Shown: positions 50,116-58,590 of the stretch, piece by piece
How positions within the stretch are numbered: the stretch's first letter is position 1
Layout of the letters: the number at the start of each line of letters is the position of its first letter
From: an uncultured Ruthenibacterium sp.
Lineage (GTDB): Bacteria; Bacillota; Clostridia; Oscillospirales; Ruminococcaceae
Length of the DNA: 64,000 nucleotides
Assembly: GCA_910587145.1 (NCBI GenBank)
Contig: CAJUMH010000010.1
Coordinates: 6,555 to 70,554, forward strand
Reading direction: 5' to 3'
Notes under the pieces: generated by a model
The model's database searches: none
What the model saw: the letters and a program-made list of their open reading frames with translations, nothing else
Told to the model about the DNA's origin: nothing
Position numbers and translations under genes: made by a program

Positions 50116-50688
50116 TTACAGCGCCTCCATCTGCGCCGCGATGTCTGCTTCTGCGGCGCGCATGGCGCGCAGCGTCAGCTCCAGCAGCTTGTCCAGCTCC
50201 CAGCCGAGGCGTTCGGCGCCCTGCCGGATGACATCGCGCGAGCAGCCGGCGGCGAATTTTTTATCCTTAAATTTCTTTTTCAGGCTGGAAAGCTCCATAT
50301 CCTGCACGCTTTTCGAGGGGCGCATCAGCGCCGCCGCGCCCACAAGGCCCGTCAGCTCGTCTGCCGCGAACAGCACCTTTTCCATTTCATGCTGCGGCTC
50401 TACATCGCTGCAAAGGCCGTAGCCATGGCTGCACACAGCGTGCACAAACGCCTCGTCTGCGCCGATCTCGGCCAGCAGCTCCGGCGCTTTTTTGCAATGC
50501 TGTTCAGGCCATTGCTCAAAATCTACATCGTGCAAAAGCCCCACCAGCGCCCAGAAATCGGCCTCCTTGGCGTAGCCCAGCTCGTTTGCGTACCAGCGCA
50601 TTACAGCCTCCACCGTAAATGCGTGCTGCAAATGGAACGGCTCGTGGTTATACTTTTTCAGCAGGGAAAATGCTTCTTCGCGTGTCAT
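50116..50688 (-). CDS. HD-domain hydrolase
   Basis: A 190-residue protein starting at ATG 50688 after AAAAGGAGCC. The HD metal motif is readable as HAFTVEAVM, then GLLHDVDFEQWP, HAVCSHGYG and AADELTGLV, the order of an HDIG-type phosphohydrolase. The C-terminal half is helical and ends in an acidic Glu/Ala-rich tail. Members hydrolyse nucleotides or phosphate esters; the substrate is unknown. It is monocistronic and convergent with the MGMT-like gene. Confidence 0.85.
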   Translation of the reverse strand: MTREEAFSLLKKYNHEPFHLQHAFTVEAVMRWYANELGYAKEADFWALVGLLHDVDFEQWPEQHCKKAPELLAEIGADEAFVHAVCSHGYGLCSDVEPQHEMEKVLFAADELTGLVGAAALMRPSKSVQDMELSSLKKKFKDKKFAAGCSRDVIRQGAERLGWELDKLLELTLRAMRAAEADIAAQMEAL

Positions 50689-50842
50689 GCGTCTGGCTCC
50701 TTTTGTACAATTTGTATTTTTGCAATAAGATAATACGAATGACATATAGTGCATACAGCGCGCCCGGAGGCGCTCTGAACAGCCCCTCTTTGCCTTTCGA
50801 CAGCTTGCCGCGCCGGACGGCGGCAAAAGAAAAATCGCCCTT

Positions 50843-50897
50843 TTTACAGGAGAAGGGGAGCTTTACAGGAGAAGGGGAGCTTTTACGGGAGAAAGCC
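50843..50897. repeat. 19-bp direct repeats
   Basis: TTTACAGGAGAAGGGGAGC occurs at 50843-50861 and 50862-50880, with a degraded third copy to 50897. They lie between the HD gene and the end of the aldehyde dehydrogenase gene, in a 242-bp gap with no coding evidence. Confidence 0.85.
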
Positions 50898-50930
50898 TTT
50901 TTCGCGGCCAGTCTCCCCCAAAAAGCCGGC

Positions 50931-52301
50931 CTACCGCAGAAACCTCCGCAAAAGCGCTTCGTTTTCCGGTGTGTACGGCTGATAGCGGATGCCGAGATCG
51001 ATCCAGTTCGCCTTGCGCACAATGCTCTTATAATGGGTGAACGTATCAAAGCTGTGCTTGCCGTGATAGCTGCCGATGCCGCTTTCGCCCACGCCGCCGA
51101 AGGCCATATCGCTGGTGGCAAGATGGATGACGGTGTCGTTTACACAGCCGCCGCCAAAGCTGCAGCCGCGCAGCACGCGCCGTTCGGCGGCCCGATCTGT
51201 GGTAAAGAGATACAGCGCCAGCGGCTTCGGCCGTGCGTTTACAAACCGCATGGCCTCTTCCGGTGTGCCGCAGGGGAGCACCGGAAGGATGGGGCCGAAG
51301 ATCTCCTCCTGCATCACGGGGCTTTCAGGCGATACATCGGCCAGCACCGTGGGTGCGATCTGCAGCGTTTCGGCGCGCCCCTCGCCGCCGCACACCACGC
51401 GGCCGCTTTGCATCAGGCCCATCAGGCGCCGGTAATGCCGCTCGTTTACGATGCGTCCGTAATCCGGGTTTTCCAGCGGCTGTTCGCCGAACTGCTCCGC
51501 AATTTCCTGCCGCACCAACTCCAGCAGCTCGTCATGCACCGAGCGCTGCACCAGAACATAGTCCGGAGCAACGCAGGTTTGTCCGGCGTTCAGATATTTG
51601 CCGAATACCAGCCGCCGTGCGGCCAGCGCAAGATCGGCTGTTTCGTCAATGATGCAGGGGCTTTTGCCGCCCAGCTCCAGCGTAACGGGCGTGGGCCAGC
51701 GCGCGGCCTTTTCCATCACGAGCCTGCCCACCGCTACGCTGCCCGTGAAGAAGACCGAATCGAATTTCTGCTCCAAAAGGGCCTCGTTTTCGGCGTGGCC
51801 GCCCTCCACTACGGCAATATATTCCGGCGCGAAGCAGCTTTCCAGCAGCTCCTTCAGCACGCGGCTGGTGGCAGGGGCATAGGCGCTGGGCTTTACCACG
51901 GCGCAGCAGCCCGCCGCAATGGCGCCCACGAGCGGGTCCAGCGAGAGCAGCACGGGGTAATTCCACGGGCTCATCACAAGCGAGACACCCAGCGGCTCGG
52001 GTACAACAAAGCTTTGCGCCGAAAACTGCGCCAGCGGCGTTTTGGCGCGGCGCGGGCGCATCAGCCGCGCAAGGTTTTTAAGCATGTAGTCGATCTCGCC
52101 GAGAACGAGCCCCACCTCGCACATATAGCCCTCAAAGGCCGATTTGTGCAGATCGGCGTGCAAAGCGGCGCAGAGCTCCTCCTCACGGGCGGCAACGGCG
52201 CCGCGCAGCGTTTTCAGCGCGTGGCGGCGCCAGGCGGCGGTGCGTGTTTTTTCGGTGGCAAAAAAGGCGCGCTGCGCCGCAACAATGGCTTCCGGCTGCA
52301 T
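50931..52301 (-). CDS. Aldehyde dehydrogenase, class 3 type
   Basis: A 456-residue NAD(P)-dependent aldehyde dehydrogenase. The start at 52301 follows AAAGGAAGCGG. Motifs are SPWNYPVLLSLDPLVGAIAAG for the cofactor site, FFTGSVAVGR, the catalytic Glu in TLELGGKSP, and the catalytic Cys in NAGQTCVAPDYVLV. The C-terminal QEEIFGPILPV and the short length (about 456) place it with class 3/AlkH-like enzymes that oxidise medium-chain or aromatic aldehydes. It is monocistronic. The 388 bases between it and the promoter at 52690 contain no gene I can support. Confidence 0.94.
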   Translation of the reverse strand: MQPEAIVAAQRAFFATEKTRTAAWRRHALKTLRGAVAAREEELCAALHADLHKSAFEGYMCEVGLVLGEIDYMLKNLARLMRPRRAKTPLAQFSAQSFVVPEPLGVSLVMSPWNYPVLLSLDPLVGAIAAGCCAVVKPSAYAPATSRVLKELLESCFAPEYIAVVEGGHAENEALLEQKFDSVFFTGSVAVGRLVMEKAARWPTPVTLELGGKSPCIIDETADLALAARRLVFGKYLNAGQTCVAPDYVLVQRSVHDELLELVRQEIAEQFGEQPLENPDYGRIVNERHYRRLMGLMQSGRVVCGGEGRAETLQIAPTVLADVSPESPVMQEEIFGPILPVLPCGTPEEAMRFVNARPKPLALYLFTTDRAAERRVLRGCSFGGGCVNDTVIHLATSDMAFGGVGESGIGSYHGKHSFDTFTHYKSIVRKANWIDLGIRYQPYTPENEALLRRFLR

Positions 52302-52689
52302 AAAACCGCTTCCTTTCCAATATTTCAAATCATAAAAGCTGGCTTGCGCGGGGGCATGCCCGCAAAACAGGGCAAGCGCAGTTCCTCGTGTGCGCCGGGA
52401 AAGACCGGCGCGCACAGGCGCTTCGCTCCCTTTGCGCCGAAGCAATATCATTGTATCACGCGCAAAAAAAAATAACAACTGCAAAAAGCAGCACGCGAAT
52501 GTCCGAACGCGCGCTTTTTAACAGGGGCCGGCGTTTCATCACGCGATAAAACGCCCCTTGTAACAGGTTTTATCTTTTCATGCTTTTCACGAGACTTTCC
52601 AAAAAAGCAACGCGCAGCGGGCGCTTGCGGGCGGCATAGCGGTGTTTTGGAAGCGTTCTTGTTCGGGCCTTTCCGCTTTTTTACGGGAC

Positions 52690-52718
52690 TTGCCGTTTGC
52701 CGAAAAGTGTAGTATAAT
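52690..52718 (+). promoter_or_regulatory. Promoter of the Cys-rich membrane protein
   Basis: TTGCCG (52690-52695), a 17-bp spacer and a perfect TATAAT (52713-52718) lie 195 bp upstream of the TTG start at 52914. Confidence 0.65.
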
Positions 52719-52913
52719 GTGGGGTACAGTATCATAAGCCATGCCATGATCCCGAAAGCGCCGCTTCAAACGCCAAAACGGTGTGCAAAGACCGGCCCAA
52801 AGGCTTTTGACCGGCAGGACGGTCGGACAGAACATCCAAACGCCGTTTTGCGCGCGGGCAGAGCTTTTCCGGCACGTTTTGCGGGAGACTCATTCATCCA
52901 GGAGGCGACCCAA

Positions 52914-53909
52914 TTGGCACAGAAATTTACGCCGCTTGCGCAATCGCGCGCGAGTTATTATTGTAAGGGCAGCCCCGTGCATTTTGTGCGCGTGGAGCTG
53001 TTCCGCATGGAGGGCACGGGCGACACGGTCGTAACGCTCACCTTCAAAAATCTGTTTTCCCGGCCGCTGGTCTCGTTCACGGCCTATTTTCGCTGCAAAA
53101 ACAAATACGGCGAGATCGTGGTGGAGGATTCCTTCACCTACGACGACGTCTATGCCAATGAGGGCGATTGCTTTGGCTGCGACGACGCGGTGTTTGTCAG
53201 CGACGAGCCGCTGGGCAGCGTGGAGGTGCGCCTTGGCTCGGTGACGTATGACGATGGGGCGCCGCACGATTTGCGCCGCTGCACTGCCGTGGCGCTGCCG
53301 CCGCTGCGGCCGCTGCCGCAGCGCGAGCGCAGCGCGCTGTGCCGCGCGCTGCATACGGAGGACGCGGATTATTACCCCGAGGAGGCCGAGGACGGATGGC
53401 GCTGCACCTGCGGCGCGTTCAACTACAACGCCGGACAGGGCATCTGCTTTTGCAGCGAATGCGGCATGGAAAAGGCGATGCTGCAGTCGGCTCTGCGGCA
53501 GGTACAGCAGGCGGTTGAGCCGCCGCAGCCGCAGTATGACGCGGGCATGCAGTATCTGCCCGTGCGCGACGAGGAGCCTGAGAACGACCCATACGGCAGC
53601 TCGGGCTATGACCGCATCGATTATTCCATGGGCGCGGCGGGCGGCCGCGTGCTGCGCGGTGTACCGGAGCGCGGAGCGGGCCAAACCGGCGCGTCTGCAC
53701 TCTACGGGATGCCCGGGCAGGAGGGCCGCGGCGGCATGCCGCCGGTGCCCGCGCGCACGGCCAACGACACGCCTGCCGGGGACGGGGCCGTCTCGATCAT
53801 GAAGGATTCCACGGCCGATTTCATCCTGCGGGCGCTGCCGTTCTGGACGCTGGCGGCCGTCGGTGTCTTCACTGTTTGCGCGGTGCTTGCGGCGCAGCTT
53901 TTGCGGTAA
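52914..53909 (+). CDS. Tail-anchored protein with zinc-ribbon-like Cys motif, unrecognised
   Basis: A 331-residue protein. The frame is open from 52719, but the only good ribosome site (CCAGGAGGCGACC) directs a TTG start at 52914. Residues 1-130 form a beta-sandwich-like domain (HFVRVELFRMEGTGDTVVTL). A four-Cys element follows near 170, WRCTCGAFNYNAGQGICFCSEC, with C-x1-C...C-x1-C-x2-C spacing as in small zinc ribbons. A Gly/Pro/Glu-rich low-complexity stretch leads to one C-terminal membrane helix (about 307-330). There is no signal peptide, so the body is cytoplasmic. The family is not recognised. It precedes the topoisomerase genes but has its own promoter. Confidence 0.7.
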   Translation: MAQKFTPLAQSRASYYCKGSPVHFVRVELFRMEGTGDTVVTLTFKNLFSRPLVSFTAYFRCKNKYGEIVVEDSFTYDDVYANEGDCFGCDDAVFVSDEPLGSVEVRLGSVTYDDGAPHDLRRCTAVALPPLRPLPQRERSALCRALHTEDADYYPEEAEDGWRCTCGAFNYNAGQGICFCSECGMEKAMLQSALRQVQQAVEPPQPQYDAGMQYLPVRDEEPENDPYGSSGYDRIDYSMGAAGGRVLRGVPERGAGQTGASALYGMPGQEGRGGMPPVPARTANDTPAGDGAVSIMKDSTADFILRALPFWTLAAVGVFTVCAVLAAQLLR

Positions 53910-53930
53910 TGCGTTTGTTGCTTTTTTTGC

Positions 53931-53960
53931 TTGCAAATCCCTTTGCAAATCGGTTACAAT
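53931..53960 (+). promoter_or_regulatory. Promoter of the topoisomerase operon
   Basis: TTGCAA (53931-53936), an 18-bp spacer and TACAAT (53955-53960) lie 257 bp upstream of the subunit B start. The long leader 53961-54216 has no clear gene. Confidence 0.5.
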
Positions 53961-54216
53961 AGTAAAAAGCAGAAGACAGGGCCGCCGCACGGGGCAGAGG
54001 CTGCCCGGTGCGGCGGACACGCCGTACTTTGTGCATGAACGAATATTTTTGTAAAATATGACGGAACAATTTGCCGAAGTTCCCGGCGAACGCGGCTTTT
54101 TAGACGGCTTGAAAAAACGGCTGTTCCGTTTTAAAAGCGCCGGGTGCAGTTTGCAGGGCGCAAAATGCCAAACGGCAAGTTCCCGCAGGGGAACAGGAGG
54201 GGGAACCAAAAAGCAC

Positions 54217-56193
54217 ATGGCAAAAAAAACCGCCTATGACAACGAAAGCATTACATCACTAAAAGGAGCCGACCGGGTGCGCAAGCGTCCGGGCGTTATT
54301 TTTGGCTCCGACGGCGTGGAAGGCTGTGCGCATTCCATCTTTGAAATTTTATCAAACGCCATCGACGAGGCGCGCGAGGGCTATGGCAACCGCATTCTCA
54401 TCACGCGCTTTGCGGACGGTTCGGTGGAGGTGGAGGACCACGGCCGCGGCATGCCCGTCGATTACAACACCGGCGAGCAGCGCTACAACTGGGAGCTGCT
54501 GTTCTGCGAGATGTACGCGGGCGGCAAGTATACCGCCGGAGAGGATAATTACGAATATTCCCTGGGCCTGAACGGCCTTGGCCTGTGCGCCACGCAGTAT
54601 GCCTCCGAATGGATGAAGGCCGATATTTACCGCGACGGTTTTCATTATCATCTCGATTTTGAAAAGGGCGAAAACGTGGGCGGCCTGCAAAAAGAGCCGC
54701 TGACACGCAAAAAGACGGGTACCATCATCCGCTGGAAGCCGGATGCCGAGGTGTTCACCGATATCAATGTGCCGGGCGAATATTTCCGCGATGTCATCAA
54801 ACGGCAGGCCGTGGTGAACGCCGGCGTTACATTTGTGTTTACGGATTTTGGCGGCGGCGAAAAAGAGACGGTGGAGTACTGCTACGAAAACGGCATCCGC
54901 GATTACGCCGAGGAGATCGCTGATCTGCAAAGCCTCACGCCCGTGGTATTCTGCCAATCCGCCGCCGAGGGACGCGACCGTCCCGACCGCCCGGATTACA
55001 AGGTGAAGATGAGCGCGGCATTCTGCTTTTCCAATAAAAACCAGCTTTTGGAATACTACCACAACTCCAGCTGGCTGGAACACGGCGGCAGCCCGGACCG
55101 CGCGGTGCGCTCGGCCTTTGTCAGCCAGATCGACGCGTTTTTAAAGCAGAAAAACCTCTATAAAAAGGGCGAGAGCCGCATCACGTTCACCGATGTGCAG
55201 GATTGCCTGATCTTTATCTCCAGCTCGTTCTCCACGCAGACGAGCTACGAGAACCAGACCAAAAAGGCCATCACCAACAAATTTATCCAGCAGGCGATGA
55301 CGGATTTTCTGAAGCACAATTTAGAGGTGTACTTCCTCGAAAAGCCGGACGAGGCCCTGCGCCTTGCGCAGCAGGTGCTGGTGAACAAGCAGAGCCGCGA
55401 GCACGCCGACAAGGTGCGGCAGGGCGCAAAAAAAACGCTCTCGGCGCAGATTGATATCGCGAACCGCGTGCAGAAATTTGTTGATTGCCGTTCCAAGGAT
55501 ACCGCCCGGCGCGAGATTTATATCGTGGAGGGCGATTCGGCCATGGGCGCGGTAAAACAGAGCCGCGATTCCGAATTTCAGGCCATTATGCCCGTGCGCG
55601 GCAAAATCCTGAACTGCTTGAAGGTGGATTACGACCGCATTTTTAAAAGCGAGATCATCACCGATCTTATTAAGGTGCTGGGCTGCGGTATCGAGCTGGG
55701 CGGCAAGGGCAAAAAAGAGCTTTCCAGCTTCGATCTGGCCAACCTGCGCTGGAGCAAGGTGATCATCTGTACCGATGCCGATGTGGACGGCTACCAGATC
55801 CGCACGCTGATCCTGGCGATGATCTACCGCCTGACGCCGACATTGATCGAAGAGGGCTATGTATACATTGCCGAATCGCCGCTGTACGAGATCGAGAGCA
55901 AGGGCCGCACCTATTTTGCCTATACCGAGCCGGAAAAGACGGAATTTTTAAGCCGCATCGGCAGCGCAAAATATACCATCCAACGCTCCAAGGGCCTTGG
56001 CGAAAACGATCCCGAGATGATGTGGCTTACAACGATGAACCCCGAAACGCGCCGCCTGATCAAAGTAACGCCCGAGGATGCGCAGCGCACGGCCGAGGTG
56101 TTCGATCTGCTGCTGGGCAATAACCTTGCCGGCCGCAAGGAGCACATCGCGAACCACGGGTACGAATATCTGGACGATCTGGACATATCGTGA
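54217..56193 (+). CDS. parE: Type IIA DNA topoisomerase subunit B (ParE/GyrB-like)
   Basis: A 658-residue ATPase subunit. ATG 54217 is preferred over upstream in-frame starts because GGAGGGGG precedes it and the protein then begins as in relatives. The GHKL ATPase shows EILSNAIDEAREG, VEDHGRGMPVD and GLNGLGLCATQYAS. The transducer Lys region is QTKKAITNK. The TOPRIM domain holds EGDSAMGAVKQSRD and TDADVDGYQIRTLI with its metal acidic residues, and PLYEIESKGRTY and SKGLGENDPEMMW close it. EGDSAMG in place of EGDSAGG marks the branch of gyrase/topo IV-like enzymes seen in Clostridia as a second pair. It is followed 32 bp later by subunit A. Confidence 0.92.
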   Translation: MAKKTAYDNESITSLKGADRVRKRPGVIFGSDGVEGCAHSIFEILSNAIDEAREGYGNRILITRFADGSVEVEDHGRGMPVDYNTGEQRYNWELLFCEMYAGGKYTAGEDNYEYSLGLNGLGLCATQYASEWMKADIYRDGFHYHLDFEKGENVGGLQKEPLTRKKTGTIIRWKPDAEVFTDINVPGEYFRDVIKRQAVVNAGVTFVFTDFGGGEKETVEYCYENGIRDYAEEIADLQSLTPVVFCQSAAEGRDRPDRPDYKVKMSAAFCFSNKNQLLEYYHNSSWLEHGGSPDRAVRSAFVSQIDAFLKQKNLYKKGESRITFTDVQDCLIFISSSFSTQTSYENQTKKAITNKFIQQAMTDFLKHNLEVYFLEKPDEALRLAQQVLVNKQSREHADKVRQGAKKTLSAQIDIANRVQKFVDCRSKDTARREIYIVEGDSAMGAVKQSRDSEFQAIMPVRGKILNCLKVDYDRIFKSEIITDLIKVLGCGIELGGKGKKELSSFDLANLRWSKVIICTDADVDGYQIRTLILAMIYRLTPTLIEEGYVYIAESPLYEIESKGRTYFAYTEPEKTEFLSRIGSAKYTIQRSKGLGENDPEMMWLTTMNPETRRLIKVTPEDAQRTAEVFDLLLGNNLAGRKEHIANHGYEYLDDLDIS

Positions 56194-56225
56194 TCCAATT
56201 TATGATTTAGCAAAAGAGGAACAGG

Positions 56226-58478
56226 ATGGCAAGAACACCGAAGAAAAAACAGCCGGCAAAAACGCCGGCGCGGCCGCAGCTGGGCGACAGCGTCGAGATC
56301 ATCGACGCGGGCAGCGTATTGGAGGAGCCGATTACCCGCACGCTGGAGACAAACTTTATGCCCTACGCCATGAGCGTGATCGTCTCGCGCGCGCTGCCCG
56401 AGATCGACGGCTTTAAGCCCGCGCACCGCAAGGTGCTGTATACGATGTACGAGATGGGCCTTTTGAAGGGCCCGCGCACAAAATCGGCCAACATTGTGGG
56501 CAGCACCATGCATTTGAACCCGCACGGCGACCAGGCTATTTACGATACCATGGTGCGCCTTGCGCGCGCCAACGAGACGCTGCTTGTGCCGTTCGTCTCG
56601 GGCAAGGGCAACTTTGGCAAGGCATACAGCCGCGATATGGCCTATGCCGCTTCGCGCTACACCGAGGCGAAGTTAGAGGAGGTGTGCGCGGAGCTGTTCC
56701 GCGATATCGACAAGGACACCGTCGATTTTGTGGACAACTACGATGCCAGCACGCAGGAGCCGGTGCTGCTGCCCGTTACGTTTCCCACCATTCTGGCAAA
56801 CAATACGCTGGGAATCGCCGTCGGCATGGCCTCGAACATCTGCTCGTTCAATCTGGCCGAGCTGTGCAACACCACCATCGCGCTGCTGAAGGATCCAAAG
56901 CACGACCTTTTTTCCACCATGCCCGCGCCCGATTTTGCGGGCGGCGGCTACATCCTGTATCAGGAGGAGGAGCTGCGCAAAATTTACGAGACGGGGCGCG
57001 GCAGTGTGCGCGTGCGGGCGAAATATACCTACGAAAAGGAAGGCAATCGCATCGAGATCACGCAGATCCCGCCCACCACCACGGTCGAGGCCATTATGGA
57101 CAAGATCGCCGAGCTCGTCAAGGCCGGGCGCGTCAAGGAGATCAGCGATCTGCGCGATGAGACCGATCTGAACGGCCTGAAGCTGACCATCGACCTGAAG
57201 CGCGGGCAGGACCCGGAAAGGCTGATGCAAAAGCTCTTCCGCGCCACGCCCCTGGAGGATTCGTTCGCCTGCAATTTTAACATTCTCATCGCGGGCATGC
57301 CGCGCGTGATGGGCGTGCGTGAAATTTTGGAGGAATGGGCGGCGTTCCGCACCGAATGCGTGCGGCGGCGCACCTTTTATGAGCTGCACGGCAGAGAGAA
57401 ACGCCTGCATCTGCTCAAGGGCCTCGCGGCCATTTTGCTGGATATCGACAAGGCCGTGCGCATTGTGCGCGAGACCGAGGAGGAGAGCGAGGTGCTGCCA
57501 AACCTGATGATCGGCTTTGGCATCGACCGCGAACAGGCCGAATATGTGGCCGAGATCCGTCTGCGGCACTTAAACCGCGAATATATTTTGAAGCGTACCC
57601 AGGAGACAGACGAACTGGAAGCCGATATCGCCCGTTTGCAGGAGCTGCTGAACAGCCCCGCCAAACTGAAAAAGGTAATCATGGAGGAGCTTTCCGCCGT
57701 GGCGAAGCAGTATGGCGAAGCGCGCCGCAGCGAGATCCTCTACGAGACGGCCGAGGCCGCGGAAGACGAGCCCCCCGAGATGCCGGATTATCCGGTTACC
57801 GTCTTTTATACGCGCGAGGGCTATTTTAAAAAGATCACGCCGCAGTCGCTGCGCATGTCCGGCGAACAGAAGCTGAAGGAGGGCGACGAGATCGACACCC
57901 AGCTCGAAACGCGCAACAACGCCGAGCTGCTGTTTTTTACAAACCGCTGTCAGGTGTACAAATGCCGTGTGGGTGATTTTGAAGACGGCAAGGCCAGTGC
58001 GATGGGCGATTACATCGCCGCGCGCCTTTCTATGGAAGAGGGGGAAACCCCGGTTTATATGGCGCTCACCACCGATTACAAGGGCCATATGTTCTTTTTG
58101 TTCGCAAATGGCAAGGCCGCGAAGGTGCCGATGGAAAGCTACGCCACCCGGCAAAACCGCCGCAAGCTGCTGAACGCGTTCAGCGATAAATCGCCGCTGG
58201 TATACGCCGCTTATCTGCGCGAGGAATGCGAGCTGGCCATTTATACCAGCGCCGGGCGGCTGCTGCTGGTGCATTCGGCGCAGGTGCCCGCAAAGCAGAC
58301 CAAGAATACGGCCGGCGTGAATGTGATTACGCTGAAAAAGAATCAGTCGATCACGCTGGCGCGCCGCGCCGAGCGCGTGGAGCTGGCCGACCCGCACCGT
58401 TACCGTGTGCGCACGCTGCCCGCCGCGGGCGCGCTGCTGCGCGCGCAGGATACTGCCGAGCAGCTGAAGCTGGAATGA
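56226..58478 (+). CDS. parC: Type IIA DNA topoisomerase subunit A (ParC/GyrA-like)
   Basis: A 750-residue DNA-cleaving subunit. The winged-helix part has the active-site Tyr145 in AASRYTEAKL, and the pattern continues with NTLGIAVGMASNICSFNL. Where quinolone-sensitive enzymes read GDS..YD, this one reads GDQAIYD: Gln103 replaces the usual Ser and Asp107 is kept. The C-terminal part forms the beta-pinwheel domain with short blades, and no GyrA box (QRRGGKG) is visible, which favours a topo IV-like rather than a supercoiling activity. The start at 56226 follows AAGAGGAACAGG. With subunit B it would decatenate chromosomes. Confidence 0.92.
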   Translation: MARTPKKKQPAKTPARPQLGDSVEIIDAGSVLEEPITRTLETNFMPYAMSVIVSRALPEIDGFKPAHRKVLYTMYEMGLLKGPRTKSANIVGSTMHLNPHGDQAIYDTMVRLARANETLLVPFVSGKGNFGKAYSRDMAYAASRYTEAKLEEVCAELFRDIDKDTVDFVDNYDASTQEPVLLPVTFPTILANNTLGIAVGMASNICSFNLAELCNTTIALLKDPKHDLFSTMPAPDFAGGGYILYQEEELRKIYETGRGSVRVRAKYTYEKEGNRIEITQIPPTTTVEAIMDKIAELVKAGRVKEISDLRDETDLNGLKLTIDLKRGQDPERLMQKLFRATPLEDSFACNFNILIAGMPRVMGVREILEEWAAFRTECVRRRTFYELHGREKRLHLLKGLAAILLDIDKAVRIVRETEEESEVLPNLMIGFGIDREQAEYVAEIRLRHLNREYILKRTQETDELEADIARLQELLNSPAKLKKVIMEELSAVAKQYGEARRSEILYETAEAAEDEPPEMPDYPVTVFYTREGYFKKITPQSLRMSGEQKLKEGDEIDTQLETRNNAELLFFTNRCQVYKCRVGDFEDGKASAMGDYIAARLSMEEGETPVYMALTTDYKGHMFFLFANGKAAKVPMESYATRQNRRKLLNAFSDKSPLVYAAYLREECELAIYTSAGRLLLVHSAQVPAKQTKNTAGVNVITLKKNQSITLARRAERVELADPHRYRVRTLPAAGALLRAQDTAEQLKLE

Positions 58479-58590
58479 CCGGGCTGCCCAAAGCGCCGCG
58501 CGCGGACGGCCCCGGCAGGCGCCCTGTACCGAGGGCTTTTGACGCTTTCGGGCAGCGCAAATGAATATTTTTGCAAAGGAGATGTCTTTT

